In this document: positions 1-10,189 of the stretch, piece after piece
Position numbering within the stretch: position 1 is the stretch's first letter
Layout: each line of letters opens with the position of its first letter
From: Clostridia bacterium
GTDB lineage: Bacteria; Bacillota; Clostridia; Oscillospirales; Acutalibacteraceae
Length of the DNA stretch: 47,746 bases
NCBI GenBank assembly: GCA_017623615.1
Contig: JAGAOT010000027.1
Location: forward strand, 1 to 47,746
Reading direction: 5' to 3'
Notes under the pieces: generated by a model
Told to the model about the DNA's origin: nothing
The model's database searches: none
Seen by the model: only the letters and a program-made list of their open reading frames with translations
Translations under genes and position numbers: made by a program

Positions 1-1235
1 CGATTGCCCTTGCGATAAAATGCGAATGCGGCACAATAGTGCAGACGGGTGACTTTAAGATTGACAGCACTCCCATTGACGGCGGCATGATTGAGCTTTC
101 ACGCTTTGCCCAGCTCGGCGACGAGGGCGTGCTTGCGCTTCTCTCCGACTCCACCAACGCCGAAAGACCGGGCTACACCGAAAGCGAGCGCAAGGTTGGC
201 GAATCCTTTGAGGTGCTTTTCAGAAAAGCGGGCAAGGGCAGAATTATTGTTGCAACATTCGCTTCCAACATTCACAGAGTTCAGCAGATAATCAATGTTG
301 CAAGCTCACTCGGACGTAAGGTTGCCATTATCGGCAGAAGCCTTGAAAACGTTGTTAATATCAGTGCACAGCTCGGCTATCTCAATATCCCCGACAACGT
401 TCTTATCAGCGCGGATTTGATTAACCGCTATCCCGCCGAAAATATTGTTATTATAACCACGGGCAGCCAGGGCGAGCCGATGTCGGCTCTTTCAAGAATG
501 GCGTTCTCCGACCATAAAAAGGTCGAGATTTGCCCCAACGACTATGTTATTATTTCCGCAACGCCCATTCCCGGCAACGAAAAGACCGTCGGCAAGGTTG
601 TCAATGAATTATTAAAGCTCGGTGCGCATGTTATCTATGAAAAGATGTATGACGTTCATGTTTCGGGTCACGCATGCCAGGAAGAGTTAAAGCTTATAAT
701 GGGTCTTGTTAAGCCCAAATATTTTATACCCGTTCACGGCGAGCAGAAGCATCTTCGCAAGCATGCCGCCCTTGCCGAGGGTATGGGCATCGGAAAAGAA
801 AACATCTTTATTGCCGATAACGGCTATGTTGCGGAAATCACAAGCAAATCCATCAAGAGCGGCGCTCCCGTTCCCGCAGGCAAGGTCTTTGTTGACGGCT
901 ACGGTGTGGGCGATGTCGGCAGCGTTGTGCTCCGCGACAGAAAGCATCTTGCGCAGGACGGCATTATTATCGTTGCCGCTTCGATAGATTACGAAACGGG
1001 TCAGCTTATCGCGGGTCCCGAGGTTATTTCCAGAGGCTTTGTTTATGTTAAGGAAGCCGAGGAGCTTATTGCCAACGCAAGAAAAATTGCCGAAAAATCG
1101 CTTGAGGGCTGTTACTATAATAATATCAGCGATATCGGAGCAATCAAGGGCAAGCTTCGCGATGCGGTTTCTCATTTCGTTTATGAACAGACAAAGAGAA
1201 GCCCGATGATTCTCCCTGTTATTATGGAGGTTTAA
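1..1235 (+). CDS. rnj: Ribonuclease J, 5'-truncated by the window edge
   Basis: Ribonuclease J is a cytoplasmic metallo-beta-lactamase/beta-CASP nuclease with endonuclease and 5'-3' exonuclease activity, used in mRNA turnover and rRNA maturation. The frame is open from base 3, so roughly the first 145 residues, including the HxHxDH metal motif, lie outside; about 410 residues remain of a usual 555 or so. Family signatures seen in order are TGDFK, LLSDSTNAERPG, FASNIHR, GSQGEPMSALSRMA, VSGHA, PVHGEQKHLRKHA and the terminal PMILPVIMEV. The GTG at 39 is internal, not the start. The stop directly abuts the gdpP start codon, suggesting one transcript. The family is certain; whether it is the J1 or J2 paralogue cannot be decided. 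Confidence 0.96.
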   Translation, partial: IALAIKCECGTIVQTGDFKIDSTPIDGGMIELSRFAQLGDEGVLALLSDSTNAERPGYTESERKVGESFEVLFRKAGKGRIIVATFASNIHRVQQIINVASSLGRKVAIIGRSLENVVNISAQLGYLNIPDNVLISADLINRYPAENIVIITTGSQGEPMSALSRMAFSDHKKVEICPNDYVIISATPIPGNEKTVGKVVNELLKLGAHVIYEKMYDVHVSGHACQEELKLIMGLVKPKYFIPVHGEQKHLRKHAALAEGMGIGKENIFIADNGYVAEITSKSIKSGAPVPAGKVFVDGYGVGDVGSVVLRDRKHLAQDGIIIVAASIDYETGQLIAGPEVISRGFVYVKEAEELIANARKIAEKSLEGCYYNNISDIGAIKGKLRDAVSHFVYEQTKRSPMILPVIMEV

Positions 1236-3203
1236 ATGAAATTCAAAGGTTTTTGGTATGACAGCCTGATGATTTGCCTGACTGCGGGAATTGCCGCGGT
1301 CTTTATCGCCATGACTGCCTTTGTTGAGCCGAGGCTTGCGGTTGCAGAGGGTATTGCATTTTTGATTGTGTGCGTTATTGCGGTTTACAGAGCCTTGTCC
1401 GCCAAAAACAGATATAAGCGTTTTATTATCAAAACGTCGAAAAAGCTTGATTTTACGGACCAAAAGGTGCTGTCAACCTTCCCTTTCCCCGTTGCGGTTT
1501 GCGACGAAAAGGGCTACATAACATGGTGCAGTAACCGCTTTTTAAACGAAATATCGCTCGGCGATATAACACAGACCGACAATATTGTTAAATTTACAAA
1601 CGGAATAAAGCTTGATGTTATTGTCCAGAGCGGCGAAACAAGTGTCTTGCTCAATGACAGATATTACACCGTCTATCCGATAAAGTATATTTCCGGCGGC
1701 AAAAATTACTGCGCTGTCTATTACTTTGACAACACCACTCTCAAAAAGACGGAGCTTGAATATATCAATTCGCGCCCCTATGCCGTTTTGATTGAGCTTG
1801 ATAACCTCGATGAATCAAGGTCGGAGCTTCGTGACAGCGAGCGCACCGAGATTAAAAGCCAGATTGAAGCAATGCTCGATGACTGGACGGAAAAATACGA
1901 CAGCGTTATCAAAAAGATTGGCGACGACAGATATCTTTCCGTCACGGAGAGAAAAAACATCAACCTCATGATTGAGGACAGGTTTTCCGTGCTCGAAGCC
2001 GTTCGCAATTTTGAATACAAGGGCAAAAAAATCGGCGCGACCCTTTCAATCGGCGTTGCGGCGGGTGACAACATAAAGAAAAGCGAAAGAAATTCAAGGA
2101 AATCTCTTGAAATGGCTCTCGGCAGAGGCGGCGACCAGGTTGCAATCAAAACCAAAGACGGTTATGACTACATCGGCGGCGTTTCCAAGAGCGCGGAAAA
2201 GCGCAACAAGGTTAAAAGCCGCGTTATCGGCTCCGCGCTTGCAGAGCTTATAAAATCCGCAAGCAATGTTATCGTTATGGGTCATGCTTATACCGACCTT
2301 GATGCGATAGGCGCGGCGGTGGGTGTTGCGTGCGCGGCGCAAAGCTTTGATATTCCCGTATGCATTGCAACCGACAAAAAGAAAACCCTTGCTTCAAGCC
2401 TTATTGATAAGCTTGAAAAAGAGGGGATGGGCAGCCTTATCGTCGGGCAGGAAACTGCAAACGAGCTGCTCGGCAAAAAAACTCTGCTTGTTCTTGTTGA
2501 TACTCATATAGAGGGCTTTGCGGAATTCCCCAAGCTCTATGAAAAAGCGGAAACAAGGGTTATTATCGACCATCACCGCAGAGCGGTTACGGATATCGAA
2601 AACGCGGTTATTTTCCACCATGACCCAGGGGCTTCCTCGGCGTGTGAAATGGTAACGGAGCTTTTGCAATATATCAATCCCGATATAAGCATAACCAAAA
2701 CAGTTGCCGAAGCCCTGCTTGCGGGCATTATGCTTGACACAAAGGATTTTGTTGTCGGAGCGGGTGTCAGAACCTTTGAGGCGGCGGCGTTCCTCAAGGA
2801 TAAAAATGCTGATACGGTCAGCGTCAAAAAGCTTTTTGCAACCTCAATGGAGGTGAATAAGCTTCGCACAAAGGTTATTTCCGCGGCGGAGAGCTTTATG
2901 GGCTGCGCTGTTTCGGCGGCAGATTTCCAGTCGCCCGATATCAGAATTATTTCCGCGCAGGCTGCGGATGAGCTGCTTAAGGTCAGCGGAATAAAAGCCT
3001 CGTTTGTTATGTTTGAAAACGGCGGAGCAATAAATATTTCGGCTCGAAGCCTCGGCGAGGTCAATGTTCAGCTTATAATGGAAGCTCTCGGCGGAGGCGG
3101 CCATCAAAACATGGCGGCATGCCAGCTCAAGGGCTGCACCATGATAACGGCTAAAGAAAAGCTGAACGGAGCAATTAAAGAATTTTTCGAAAAAAACTCA
3201 TAA
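1236..3203 (+). CDS. gdpP: Cyclic-di-AMP phosphodiesterase GdpP
   Basis: GdpP hydrolyses the second messenger c-di-AMP to pApA at the membrane. The 655 residues show two membrane segments in the first 55 residues, a PAS-like region (about 85-170), a degenerate GGDEF-like region (about 175-310) and a DHH/DHHA1 phosphodiesterase module. Metal-binding motifs are intact: [11 protein letters not shown] (family form GHxxxDxDA), VDTHIEG, IIDHHRR and the C-terminal [10 protein letters not shown]. The ATG follows the rnj stop with no gap, with a GGAGG-type site inside the rnj end. The gdpP-rplI-dnaB order is standard in Firmicutes. The matching synthase, cdaA, lies at 40779, so both halves of the c-di-AMP cycle are present. 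Confidence 0.95.
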   Translation: MKFKGFWYDSLMICLTAGIAAVFIAMTAFVEPRLAVAEGIAFLIVCVIAVYRALSAKNRYKRFIIKTSKKLDFTDQKVLSTFPFPVAVCDEKGYITWCSNRFLNEISLGDITQTDNIVKFTNGIKLDVIVQSGETSVLLNDRYYTVYPIKYISGGKNYCAVYYFDNTTLKKTELEYINSRPYAVLIELDNLDESRSELRDSERTEIKSQIEAMLDDWTEKYDSVIKKIGDDRYLSVTERKNINLMIEDRFSVLEAVRNFEYKGKKIGATLSIGVAAGDNIKKSERNSRKSLEMALGRGGDQVAIKTKDGYDYIGGVSKSAEKRNKVKSRVIGSALAELIKSASNVIVMGHAYTDLDAIGAAVGVACAAQSFDIPVCIATDKKKTLASSLIDKLEKEGMGSLIVGQETANELLGKKTLLVLVDTHIEGFAEFPKLYEKAETRVIIDHHRRAVTDIENAVIFHHDPGASSACEMVTELLQYINPDISITKTVAEALLAGIMLDTKDFVVGAGVRTFEAAAFLKDKNADTVSVKKLFATSMEVNKLRTKVISAAESFMGCAVSAADFQSPDIRIISAQAADELLKVSGIKASFVMFENGGAINISARSLGEVNVQLIMEALGGGGHQNMAACQLKGCTMITAKEKLNGAIKEFFEKNS

Positions 3204-3217
3204 GGAGATTTAAAGAT

Positions 3218-3658
3218 ATGAAAGTTGTATTAATCCAGGATGTTAAAGGACTCGGAAAAAAAGGTGAGCTTGTAAGCACATCTGACGGCTATGCAAGAAA
3301 CTTCCTTTTCCCCAGAAAGCTTGCAATGGAAGCAAATTCGCAGGCAATGAGTGAGCTTAAAAACAGAGAAGCTTCCGAAAAGCACCGCATTGAAACCGAG
3401 ATTGCCGCCGCAAAGGCAAGCGCAGCAAAGCTTGAGGGCAAAACAGTCAAGATGACTGCAAAAGCTGGCGCAAACGGCAAGCTTTTCGGCTCTGTAACCT
3501 CAAAAGACGTTGCGGCACTCATTTCAAACCAGTTCGGCATTCAGCTTGACAAGCGCAAGGTTGTTGTTGACGACATCAAGGCATTCGGTACTTATCCCGT
3601 TGAGGTTAAGCTTTATAACGGAATTTCCGCATCAATGTTTGTAATGGTAGGCGAATAA
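3218..3658 (+). CDS. rplI: 50S ribosomal protein L9
   Basis: L9 binds 23S rRNA at the base of the L1 stalk and helps maintain reading frame. The 146-residue length is normal. The N-terminal domain is clear: [17 protein letters not shown] and the [14 protein letters not shown] signature, then a long helix linker (about 45-75) and the C-terminal domain ending [14 protein letters not shown]. An AAGGAG site lies 10 bases before the ATG. It sits between gdpP and dnaB as in Bacillus and most Clostridia; its stop is one base before the dnaB start. Confidence 0.98.
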   Translation: MKVVLIQDVKGLGKKGELVSTSDGYARNFLFPRKLAMEANSQAMSELKNREASEKHRIETEIAAAKASAAKLEGKTVKMTAKAGANGKLFGSVTSKDVAALISNQFGIQLDKRKVVVDDIKAFGTYPVEVKLYNGISASMFVMVGE

Positions 3659-3659
3659 A

Positions 3660-5039
3660 ATGGCAGAAAACGGTTTGCTTTCTTTTGACAATATAACAAT
3701 GCCTTACAGTGCCGAAGCGGAGCAGGCGGTTTTGGGCAGCATTCTTGTTGACCCCTCCTGCCTTTCGCAGGCGGCGGTTTACATAACGCCCGAATCGTTC
3801 TTTCTTCCGCAGCATTCGGCTATCTTTGAGGCAATGATAACCATTGACAGCACCGGCAAGGTTATTGACCCGCTTGTTATTCTCGATTTGCTTGTTCAGC
3901 AGAATGTTTATGACAATGCTGCAGGCAGAAACTATCTTTTCCAGCTTGCGGAGAGCGTTCCGTCAACTGCAAATGTTGAGATGTATGCAAAGATAGTGCG
4001 TGAGAAGTTCTATATGAGAACTCTCATCAACATTTCAAGCGAAACGATTGAAAACGCGGTTGCTCAGCAGGAAACGGCAGATGCTCTGCTTGATAACGCG
4101 GAGCAAAAAATCTATAACATCCGTCAGGGCAAAACCTCCAACGCACCCTCAAAGCTCAAGGATATCATTGTTAACAATGTTTACGATACCCTCAAAAAGA
4201 TAACGGGTGAAGATAAAGAGCTTTATAAGGGCTACACAACCGGCTATTCGGATTTGGACAAGGTGCTCACGGGTCTTAACCGCTCCGACCTTATTCTTAT
4301 CGGCGCAAGACCAGCAATGGGTAAAACGAGCTTTGCGCTCAACCTTGCAAGAAACGTTGCCGCGCTTGGCAAGCGCAAGGTGCTTTTCTTCTCGCTCGAA
4401 ATGACGAAGGAACAGCTTGCAATGAGAGTTCTCGGCACGGAAGCGCGCGTTTCCAGCATGAAAATGAGAAACGGCAACATCTCACAAGATGAATGGATTA
4501 GGCTCGGCATGGCAACAAGCGCGCTCAATGACTGTGAGCTTTATTTTGACGATACTTCAAGCATTACCGTGCCCGAAATGAAAGCGAAAACAAGGCGTTT
4601 GGGTGGCGTTGAATGCGTTATTATTGACTATCTAGGTCTTATTAAGGGCAGCACAAGAACGGAAAACCGTGTTCAGGAGGTTTCCGAAATTACCCGTAAC
4701 CTTAAAATGATGGCAAAGGATTTGAATATCCCCGTCATCTGCTGTGCGCAGCTTTCCAGAGGCACGGAGGGCAGAGGCAAATCCCACAGACCCCAGCTTT
4801 CCGACCTGCGTGAATCGGGCTCAATCGAGCAGGATGCGGATATCGTTATGATGCTTTACCGACCCGATTACTACAAAGGCGAGAGAGAGGATGACGAGCC
4901 GGAGGAGCAGAAGCAGGATGCCAACATTGCCGAGGTTATTGTTGTTAAAAACCGCCACGGCGAAACGGGCACGGTTGAATTTGTGTTTGACGGCGAACAC
5001 ACCTTATTCCTCCAGCTTGAAAAAATTCACGATGATTAA
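3660..5039 (+). CDS. dnaB: Replicative DNA helicase DnaB (DnaC in Bacillus naming)
   Basis: Hexameric ATP-driven helicase that unwinds DNA at the replication fork and contacts primase. At 459 residues it has the usual size. The N-terminal DnaB domain starts PYSAEAEQAVLGSIL; the RecA-like domain carries Walker A in GARPAMGKTSFALN (near residue 215), the Walker B region VECVIIDYLGLI, and the AQLSRGTEGR and LSDLRESGSIEQDADIV motifs. No intein is present, although this gene is a frequent intein host. The ATG is one base after the rplI stop, so translation is probably coupled; the 3' end overlaps tilS by 8 bases. Confidence 0.98.
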   Translation: MAENGLLSFDNITMPYSAEAEQAVLGSILVDPSCLSQAAVYITPESFFLPQHSAIFEAMITIDSTGKVIDPLVILDLLVQQNVYDNAAGRNYLFQLAESVPSTANVEMYAKIVREKFYMRTLINISSETIENAVAQQETADALLDNAEQKIYNIRQGKTSNAPSKLKDIIVNNVYDTLKKITGEDKELYKGYTTGYSDLDKVLTGLNRSDLILIGARPAMGKTSFALNLARNVAALGKRKVLFFSLEMTKEQLAMRVLGTEARVSSMKMRNGNISQDEWIRLGMATSALNDCELYFDDTSSITVPEMKAKTRRLGGVECVIIDYLGLIKGSTRTENRVQEVSEITRNLKMMAKDLNIPVICCAQLSRGTEGRGKSHRPQLSDLRESGSIEQDADIVMMLYRPDYYKGEREDDEPEEQKQDANIAEVIVVKNRHGETGTVEFVFDGEHTLFLQLEKIHDD

Positions 5040-6363
5040 TAAGATTAAATCGGCAATAGAAAAATATTCAATGCTTCCCGTCGGCGCAACGGTTGTTGCG
5101 GCGGTTTCGGGCGGCAGCGATTCAATGGCAATGCTGACCGCTCTCAACATGCTCAAAAACGAATATTCAATCGAGCTTTGCGCAGCGCATGTTAACCATT
5201 GCCTGCGCGGCGAGGATGCCGACAGCGACGAAGCTTTTGTTGTTCAAAAGTGCAATGAAATGGGCATCCCCGTGCATGTGCTTCGGGCCGATGTTGCAAA
5301 AAAAGCGGCTGAAAGCGGCGAAAGCTTTGAGGAGTGCGGGCGCAGGGTCAGATATGAGTTTTTTGCTTCAATAGCCGAAAATGCGCTTATTGCCACCGCG
5401 CACAACCTTGATGACAGAGTTGAAACCTTTCTTTTCAATTTTGCAAGGGGCAGCGCACTGCGCGGGCTTTGTTCAATTCCCGCAAAAAGAGATAACATAA
5501 TAAGACCGCTCATTGATTGCACCAAGGCTGAAATCTTTGATTTCTGCGAGAAAAATTTAATAGAATATGTAACCGATGCCACAAATGCGGATGTTAAGTA
5601 TGCGCGAAACAGAATAAGGCACAATGTCATAACCGAGCTTCGCGAAATCAATCCGTCTTTTGAAAGTTGTGCGGCAAGGTGCATTTCCGCGGTTAACGAG
5701 GATGAGCGATTTTTGTCGTCGCTTGCCGATGAGCTTGTTGAAAAGGCAATGACAGACGGCGGCTTTGATGCTTCCGTTATTTCCGAAGCTCCCGCACCGC
5801 TCAAAAAACGCGCGGTTATCAAAATCTGTGAAAAGAGCGTTGATATTACTCCTGAACAGAAATTTGTTGAAAAAATCTGTGATTTGCTCAAAGATGCGGG
5901 CAGTCTGCAGATTAACGGCGGCGTAACCGTCAGGGTGCGCAGGGGAGTGCTTGATTTTCCGCAGGAAGAAGCAAATCCTGAGCCTGTTAAGATTGAAAAC
6001 GGCAGAGCAGCTTTTGCGGGTGCAAGCATAGAAACACAAATTATTAATATTAATGAAATAAATAATTTACAAAACATTTTAAAACAGGGCTTGGAATATT
6101 TCCTCGATTGTGATAAAATACTCGGCGATGTTACTGTCAGAAGCCGTGCGGCAGGCGATAAAATAACGCTCAAATCGCGCGGAGTGACAAAATCGCTCAA
6201 AAAGCTTTTTAATGAGCTTGCGGTTGCTCCCGAAAAAAGAAACGGAATTGCGGTTTTCGCCGATGACGGCGGAGTTATTCTTGTTGAGGGTGTCGGATGT
6301 GATGCGAGAGCTGCGGTTACAAAGGCAACCGAAAAAGTTATGATTGTTAAAATCAAAAGATAA
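5032..6363 (+). CDS. tilS: tRNA(Ile)-lysidine synthase
   Basis: TilS attaches lysine to C34 of the CAU-anticodon tRNA-Ile using ATP, converting it to an AUA decoder; it is cytoplasmic and essential. The 443 residues show the N-type ATP pyrophosphatase loop SGGSDSMAM near residue 25, [17 protein letters not shown], then [11 protein letters not shown] and a C-terminal TilS domain. The frame extends upstream to 4891 inside dnaB, but the ATG at 5032 gives the canonical start [11 protein letters not shown] and overlaps the dnaB stop by 8 bases, so it was chosen. The tilS-hpt-ftsH order downstream matches Bacillus. Confidence 0.95.
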   Translation: MINKIKSAIEKYSMLPVGATVVAAVSGGSDSMAMLTALNMLKNEYSIELCAAHVNHCLRGEDADSDEAFVVQKCNEMGIPVHVLRADVAKKAAESGESFEECGRRVRYEFFASIAENALIATAHNLDDRVETFLFNFARGSALRGLCSIPAKRDNIIRPLIDCTKAEIFDFCEKNLIEYVTDATNADVKYARNRIRHNVITELREINPSFESCAARCISAVNEDERFLSSLADELVEKAMTDGGFDASVISEAPAPLKKRAVIKICEKSVDITPEQKFVEKICDLLKDAGSLQINGGVTVRVRRGVLDFPQEEANPEPVKIENGRAAFAGASIETQIININEINNLQNILKQGLEYFLDCDKILGDVTVRSRAAGDKITLKSRGVTKSLKKLFNELAVAPEKRNGIAVFADDGGVILVEGVGCDARAAVTKATEKVMIVKIKR

Positions 6364-6380
6364 ATATGGGGTATGACTAT

Positions 6381-6923
6381 ATGCTGAAAGATATTGAAAA
6401 GGTATATTACAGCGAAGAAACCATTCGTGAAATTGTTGAACGCCTCGGAAAGCAGATAAGTGAAGATTATAAGGATAAAAACCTGCTTCTTGTCAGCGTG
6501 CTTAAAGGCTCCGTTATTTTTATGGCGGATTTGATGAGGGCGATAACCGTGCCCTGCGCGATTGATTTCATGTGTGTTTCCAGCTATAAAGATAAAGCGG
6601 TTTCCTCAGGCGTTGTCAAGATTGTTAAAGACCTTGACATTGATTTGCAGGGCTGGGATGTTCTTATAGTTGAAGATATTCTTGACTCAGGCAAAACATT
6701 GAGCTATCTTAAAAAGCTTCTTTTAAGCAGAAACCCGAAAAGCATCAGAATATGCACTCTGCTTGACAAACCCGAGCGCAGAGCGGTTGATGATGTTTTT
6801 GCCGATTATTCGGGAGCGGAAGTTCCTGACGAATTTGTTGTCGGCTACGGTCTTGACTACAATGAAAAATACAGAAATCTTCCGTATATCGGAGTTCTCA
6901 AAAGAGAGATATATGAAAAATAA
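6381..6923 (+). CDS. hpt: Hypoxanthine phosphoribosyltransferase
   Basis: Purine salvage enzyme that joins hypoxanthine or guanine to PRPP, giving IMP or GMP. The PRPP-binding motif is [42 protein letters not shown] and [19 protein letters not shown] are diagnostic. I start at ATG 6381 (180 residues, the usual length), which has GGGGT 7 bases upstream; an in-frame ATG at 6366 would add five residues but has no ribosome site. It lies between tilS and ftsH as in many Firmicutes. Confidence 0.96.
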   Translation: MLKDIEKVYYSEETIREIVERLGKQISEDYKDKNLLLVSVLKGSVIFMADLMRAITVPCAIDFMCVSSYKDKAVSSGVVKIVKDLDIDLQGWDVLIVEDILDSGKTLSYLKKLLLSRNPKSIRICTLLDKPERRAVDDVFADYSGAEVPDEFVVGYGLDYNEKYRNLPYIGVLKREIYEK

Positions 6924-6968
6924 TTGAACCTTCGCGGGGAAAGATAGATTAAGGAGTGATTATTCCAG

Positions 6969-8870
6969 TTGAATACAAAAAATAACAAACCGGGTGACTT
7001 CAAGAAGAAGCTGCCGACAATACTTTCATATATTCTGATTCCCGTTATGATAATCGGCGGCATGTTTTTCTACATGCAGAATCAGACAAAAGAAAAAACA
7101 GAATATTACGAAATCGTTGCTCTTTTCGATGAGGGCAAGGTTGCCGAATATAAGCTTAATTTGAGCAGCGGAGCGCTCACTTATACGCTTCGGGGCGAGG
7201 AGCAGGCGCGTTCCTTCTCCGTGCCGAGCGTCAGCCTTTTTGTTGAGGATATTCACGAAAGCGTTATCAAATATAACCGTGAAAATCCCAAAAACAAGAT
7301 AGAGGCGGATTATATTGCCGGCTCAACGGGCGAATGGCTTTATAACATCGTTCCCACTCTGCTTTTGCTTGCGGTTATGGGCGTTTTGACCTTCTTCATG
7401 TTCAGACGCATGAATCAGACAATGACCAACGAAAACAACCGCACCTTAAGCTTCGGCAAAGCAAGAATCAAGCATGCAAAGGACGAAAAGAGAAAAACAA
7501 CATTCAAGGATGTTGCAGGTGCGGATGAGGAAAAAGAAGAGCTTGAAGAAATTGTTCAGTTCCTCAAAGACCCCCACAAGTTCGATACTCTCGGTGCACG
7601 CATTCCCAAGGGCGTTTTGCTTGTAGGCCCTCCGGGCACGGGTAAAACCCTGCTTGCAAGGGCGGTTGCGGGCGAAGCGGATGTTCCGTTCTTCTCAATT
7701 TCGGGCTCTGACTTTGTTGAGATGTATGTCGGTGTCGGCGCATCAAGAGTGCGCGACCTTTTTGACCAGGCAAAGAGAAGCTCGCCTTCAATTATTTTCA
7801 TCGACGAAATTGATGCCGTAGGCCGCCACAGAGGCGCAGGCATGGGCGGCGGTCATGATGAAAGAGAACAGACTCTTAACCAGCTTCTTGTTGAAATGGA
7901 CGGCTTCGGCGCAAACGAGGGCGTTATTGTTATTGCGGCAACCAACCGCCCCGATATCCTTGACCCCGCGCTTCTCCGCCCCGGCAGATTTGACCGTCAG
8001 GTAACCGTTAATTATCCCGACACAAAGGGCAGAGTTGAGATTCTTAAAGTTCATGCAAAGGGCAAACCCATCGCTCCCGATGTTGACCTTAACAGCATTG
8101 CTCACGCAACCGTCGGCTTCACCGGTGCTGACCTTGAAAACTTGCTCAACGAAGCAGCGCTTCTTGCGGCAAGAAACGATAAAAAGGCAATCACCATGGA
8201 GGAGATTGACGAGGCCGCCCTTAAAGTTCAGGTCGGCTCCGAAAAGAAATCCCATAAGATGAACGAAAAAGCGAAAAAGCTGACTGCTTATCACGAGGCG
8301 GGTCACGCCGTTTCAAGCTTCTATCTTGAAAACAAAGACCCCGTTCATCAGATTTCGATTATCCCCAGAGGCATGGCAGGCGGCTACACGCTTTACAGAC
8401 CCGTTGAGGATAAGAATTACACCTCCAAGAACGAGATGCTTGATAACCTTGTCAGCCTGCTTGGCGGACGCGTTGCGGAGGCGCTTGTTCTCGGCGATAT
8501 TTCAACGGGTGCTTCAAACGATATTGAAAGAGCAACCGAAATTGCCAGAAGCATGGTTACAAAATACGGCATGAGCGAAAAGCTTGGTCCCATCTCCTTC
8601 GGCGGCGAAAACCATCAGGTTTTCCTCGGAAAAGATTACAGCAACGTTCGCAACTATTCCGAAAGCGTTGCGGCGCAGATTGACGAAGAGATTGAAAGCA
8701 TCATCAGAAATGCTTACGGCAGAACGGAAAGCATCCTCACCGAGCATATGGATAAGCTTCATATAATCGCTCAGAAGCTCTTTGAGCACGAGAAGATGAC
8801 AGGCGAGGAATTTGCCGCAATCATGACCGAAACGGCTCCCGCAGCCGCTGAAAGCGAAACAAACGAATAA
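6969..8870 (+). CDS. ftsH: ATP-dependent zinc metalloprotease FtsH
   Basis: Membrane-anchored AAA+ protease that degrades misfolded membrane proteins and short-lived regulators. The 633 residues contain two membrane segments (about 13-34 and 122-143) around an external loop, the AAA domain with Walker A GPPGTGKT at 220-227, Walker B IIFIDEID and the second region of homology [20 protein letters not shown], then the peptidase zinc site HEAGH at 442-446. The start is a TTG with AAGGAGTG ten bases upstream; no in-frame ATG fits. A strong hairpin terminator follows at 8878. This is the last gene of the housekeeping block. Confidence 0.97.
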   Translation: MNTKNNKPGDFKKKLPTILSYILIPVMIIGGMFFYMQNQTKEKTEYYEIVALFDEGKVAEYKLNLSSGALTYTLRGEEQARSFSVPSVSLFVEDIHESVIKYNRENPKNKIEADYIAGSTGEWLYNIVPTLLLLAVMGVLTFFMFRRMNQTMTNENNRTLSFGKARIKHAKDEKRKTTFKDVAGADEEKEELEEIVQFLKDPHKFDTLGARIPKGVLLVGPPGTGKTLLARAVAGEADVPFFSISGSDFVEMYVGVGASRVRDLFDQAKRSSPSIIFIDEIDAVGRHRGAGMGGGHDEREQTLNQLLVEMDGFGANEGVIVIAATNRPDILDPALLRPGRFDRQVTVNYPDTKGRVEILKVHAKGKPIAPDVDLNSIAHATVGFTGADLENLLNEAALLAARNDKKAITMEEIDEAALKVQVGSEKKSHKMNEKAKKLTAYHEAGHAVSSFYLENKDPVHQISIIPRGMAGGYTLYRPVEDKNYTSKNEMLDNLVSLLGGRVAEALVLGDISTGASNDIERATEIARSMVTKYGMSEKLGPISFGGENHQVFLGKDYSNVRNYSESVAAQIDEEIESIIRNAYGRTESILTEHMDKLHIIAQKLFEHEKMTGEEFAAIMTETAPAAAESETNE

Positions 8871-8877
8871 AACATTA

Positions 8878-8917
8878 ATCACCGCAGACTGAGTATTGTC
8901 TGCGGTGATATTTCTTT
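8878..8917 (+). terminator. Rho-independent terminator after ftsH
   Basis: A perfect 12-bp stem, ATCACCGCAGAC (8878-8889) with GTCTGCGGTGAT (8898-8909), closes an 8-base loop and is followed by the T-rich ATTTCTTT. It starts 7 bases after the ftsH stop and separates the housekeeping block from the metallophosphoesterase unit. Confidence 0.9.
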
Positions 8918-8928
8918 ATAAGATACAG

Positions 8929-8957
8929 TTGACAGTTTAAGGCTTTAGATTTATAAT
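8929..8957 (+). promoter_or_regulatory. Sigma-A promoter of the first metallophosphoesterase
   Basis: Consensus hexamers TTGACA (8929-8934) and TATAAT (8952-8957) are spaced by exactly 17 bases. Transcription would start near 8964, leaving a 5' leader of about 92 bases that contains the inverted repeat at 8975-9031. Confidence 0.85.
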
Positions 8958-8974
8958 CAATAAAAAACATAGAT

Positions 8975-9031
8975 TGAAATGATTCGAACTAAATACGCCT
9001 TTCAAAACCGTATGGAGTTCAAATCATTTCA
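8975..9031 (+). promoter_or_regulatory. Inverted repeat in the leader of the metallophosphoesterase gene
   Basis: The arms TGAAATGATTCGAACT (8975-8990) and AGTTCAAATCATTTCA (9016-9031) are inverted repeats matching at 15 of 16 positions, separated by 25 bases. The element lies just downstream of the predicted transcription start and ends about ten bases before the ribosome site. It has no T-run, so it is not a terminator. It could be an mRNA stem that controls translation, or a pair of protein-binding half-sites. The structure is plain in the sequence; the function is unknown. Confidence 0.6.
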
Positions 9032-9055
9032 CTCTAAAGTGTTAAGAGGTGCAAT

Positions 9056-10120
9056 ATGGCAACTGTAAAACTTGTTTTAGCATTCTTTATTTCGCTTTTT
9101 CAGATTCTTACGCCCGTAACGGCTCTTGTTATGAATTTCGGTGAAAGCAATTTTTTTGACGAGTGGTCGGCAACGGATAAGTTCACGGCAGATTATTGTG
9201 CGGAAATTGAAAAGAACCCGAACGAAGATTTTATTATCCTTAACCTTGCCGATGTACAGCTTAAAGATGATTTGGTTTATGAGGAAGAAGGCGAGAAAAC
9301 AGAAGAGATGATTGACAGTCTCATCCAAAAAACCAAACCTGACCTCATCACACTGACGGGTGACAATGCTTGGGGCACGATTGCGTATATTAAACTTATC
9401 AATCAGATTGATTCTTACGGTATTCCTTGGGCACCCGTTATGGGAAATCACGACGGTCAGTGCCTGATAAATGAATTTTGGGCTGCTTATCTTCTCTTCA
9501 AGGCCGAAAACTGTCTTTTTGAGTTTGGTCCCGAAAACATGGGCTACGGCAACTATATCATAAACATTACCGAAAACGGAAAAATCATCCACACGCTTTT
9601 CATGGTTGATACTCATAATAACGCAGAATTTACTCTTGAAGACGGCTCAACGGTTGGCGGTTATGACCATCTCTGGGATAATCAGATTGAGTGGTATAAG
9701 TGGGCTGTTAACGGGATTACCGAAATTGCGGGCAAAACTGTTGAAAGTTCGGTTTTTTTACATATTCCCGTTTGTGAATACAAAGATGCATGGTTAAAAG
9801 CCTATGGCAGCGATGAGCACGGAGCTCTTGCTTCTGAGCTTGCCCCTGCCGCAATCGGCATTAACGGAGAAGGCGTATGCTGTTCACCCGTAAACAACGG
9901 TTTCTTTGATGTTTGCAAAGGACTCGGAAGCACAAAAAATATATTTGCAGGTCACGACCATGCAAATAATTTCCAGATTTATTATGAGGGTATCAGACTC
10001 AACTATACGCTCAAAACCGGATACGGTGCATATTATACCGACGGTCTTATGGGCGGAACGGTAATATCGGTTAACTCTGACGGCGCGGCATATGCAGAGC
10101 ATCTTTATATGTCAAACTGA
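9056..10120 (+). CDS. Calcineurin-like metallophosphoesterase, probably exported
   Basis: A binuclear-metal phosphoesterase of the calcineurin fold; the substrate cannot be deduced. Of 354 residues the first 25 are hydrophobic and look like a signal peptide or membrane anchor. Metal-site motifs appear in order: DVQ at 66-68 (families usually have DxH here), GDN at 102-104, GNHD at 130-133, a central H in FLHIPV, and GHDH at 299-302. An AGAGGT site precedes the ATG. It stands alone with its own promoter and a shared terminator. A second DxQ-type metallophosphoesterase lies at 13231, on the other side of the zinc transporter operon. Confidence 0.85.
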   Translation: MATVKLVLAFFISLFQILTPVTALVMNFGESNFFDEWSATDKFTADYCAEIEKNPNEDFIILNLADVQLKDDLVYEEEGEKTEEMIDSLIQKTKPDLITLTGDNAWGTIAYIKLINQIDSYGIPWAPVMGNHDGQCLINEFWAAYLLFKAENCLFEFGPENMGYGNYIINITENGKIIHTLFMVDTHNNAEFTLEDGSTVGGYDHLWDNQIEWYKWAVNGITEIAGKTVESSVFLHIPVCEYKDAWLKAYGSDEHGALASELAPAAIGINGEGVCCSPVNNGFFDVCKGLGSTKNIFAGHDHANNFQIYYEGIRLNYTLKTGYGAYYTDGLMGGTVISVNSDGAAYAEHLYMSN

Positions 10121-10151
10121 AAAAACAATTTGATGAGCTGAACATACGGTA

Positions 10152-10182
10152 AAAGCCAAGGTGAAAATTCCACCTTGGCTTT
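10152..10182. terminator. Bidirectional terminator between convergent genes
   Basis: A perfect 12-bp stem, AAAGCCAAGGTG (10152-10163) with CACCTTGGCTTT (10171-10182), has a 7-base loop. Short T-tracts occur on either side depending on strand. It sits between the forward metallophosphoesterase and the reverse znuB, so it can end both transcripts. Confidence 0.8.
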
Positions 10183-10189
10183 AATCATT

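Noticed and set aside
4891-5031. Upstream extension of tilS into dnaB
   Set aside because: Translation of this stretch is dnaB in another frame; the ATG at 5032 gives the family N-terminus.
5244-6356. Long reverse open frame opposite tilS
   Set aside because: It has no ribosome site or recognisable motif, and the forward strand carries a full tilS with catalytic motifs; codon bias explains the shadow.
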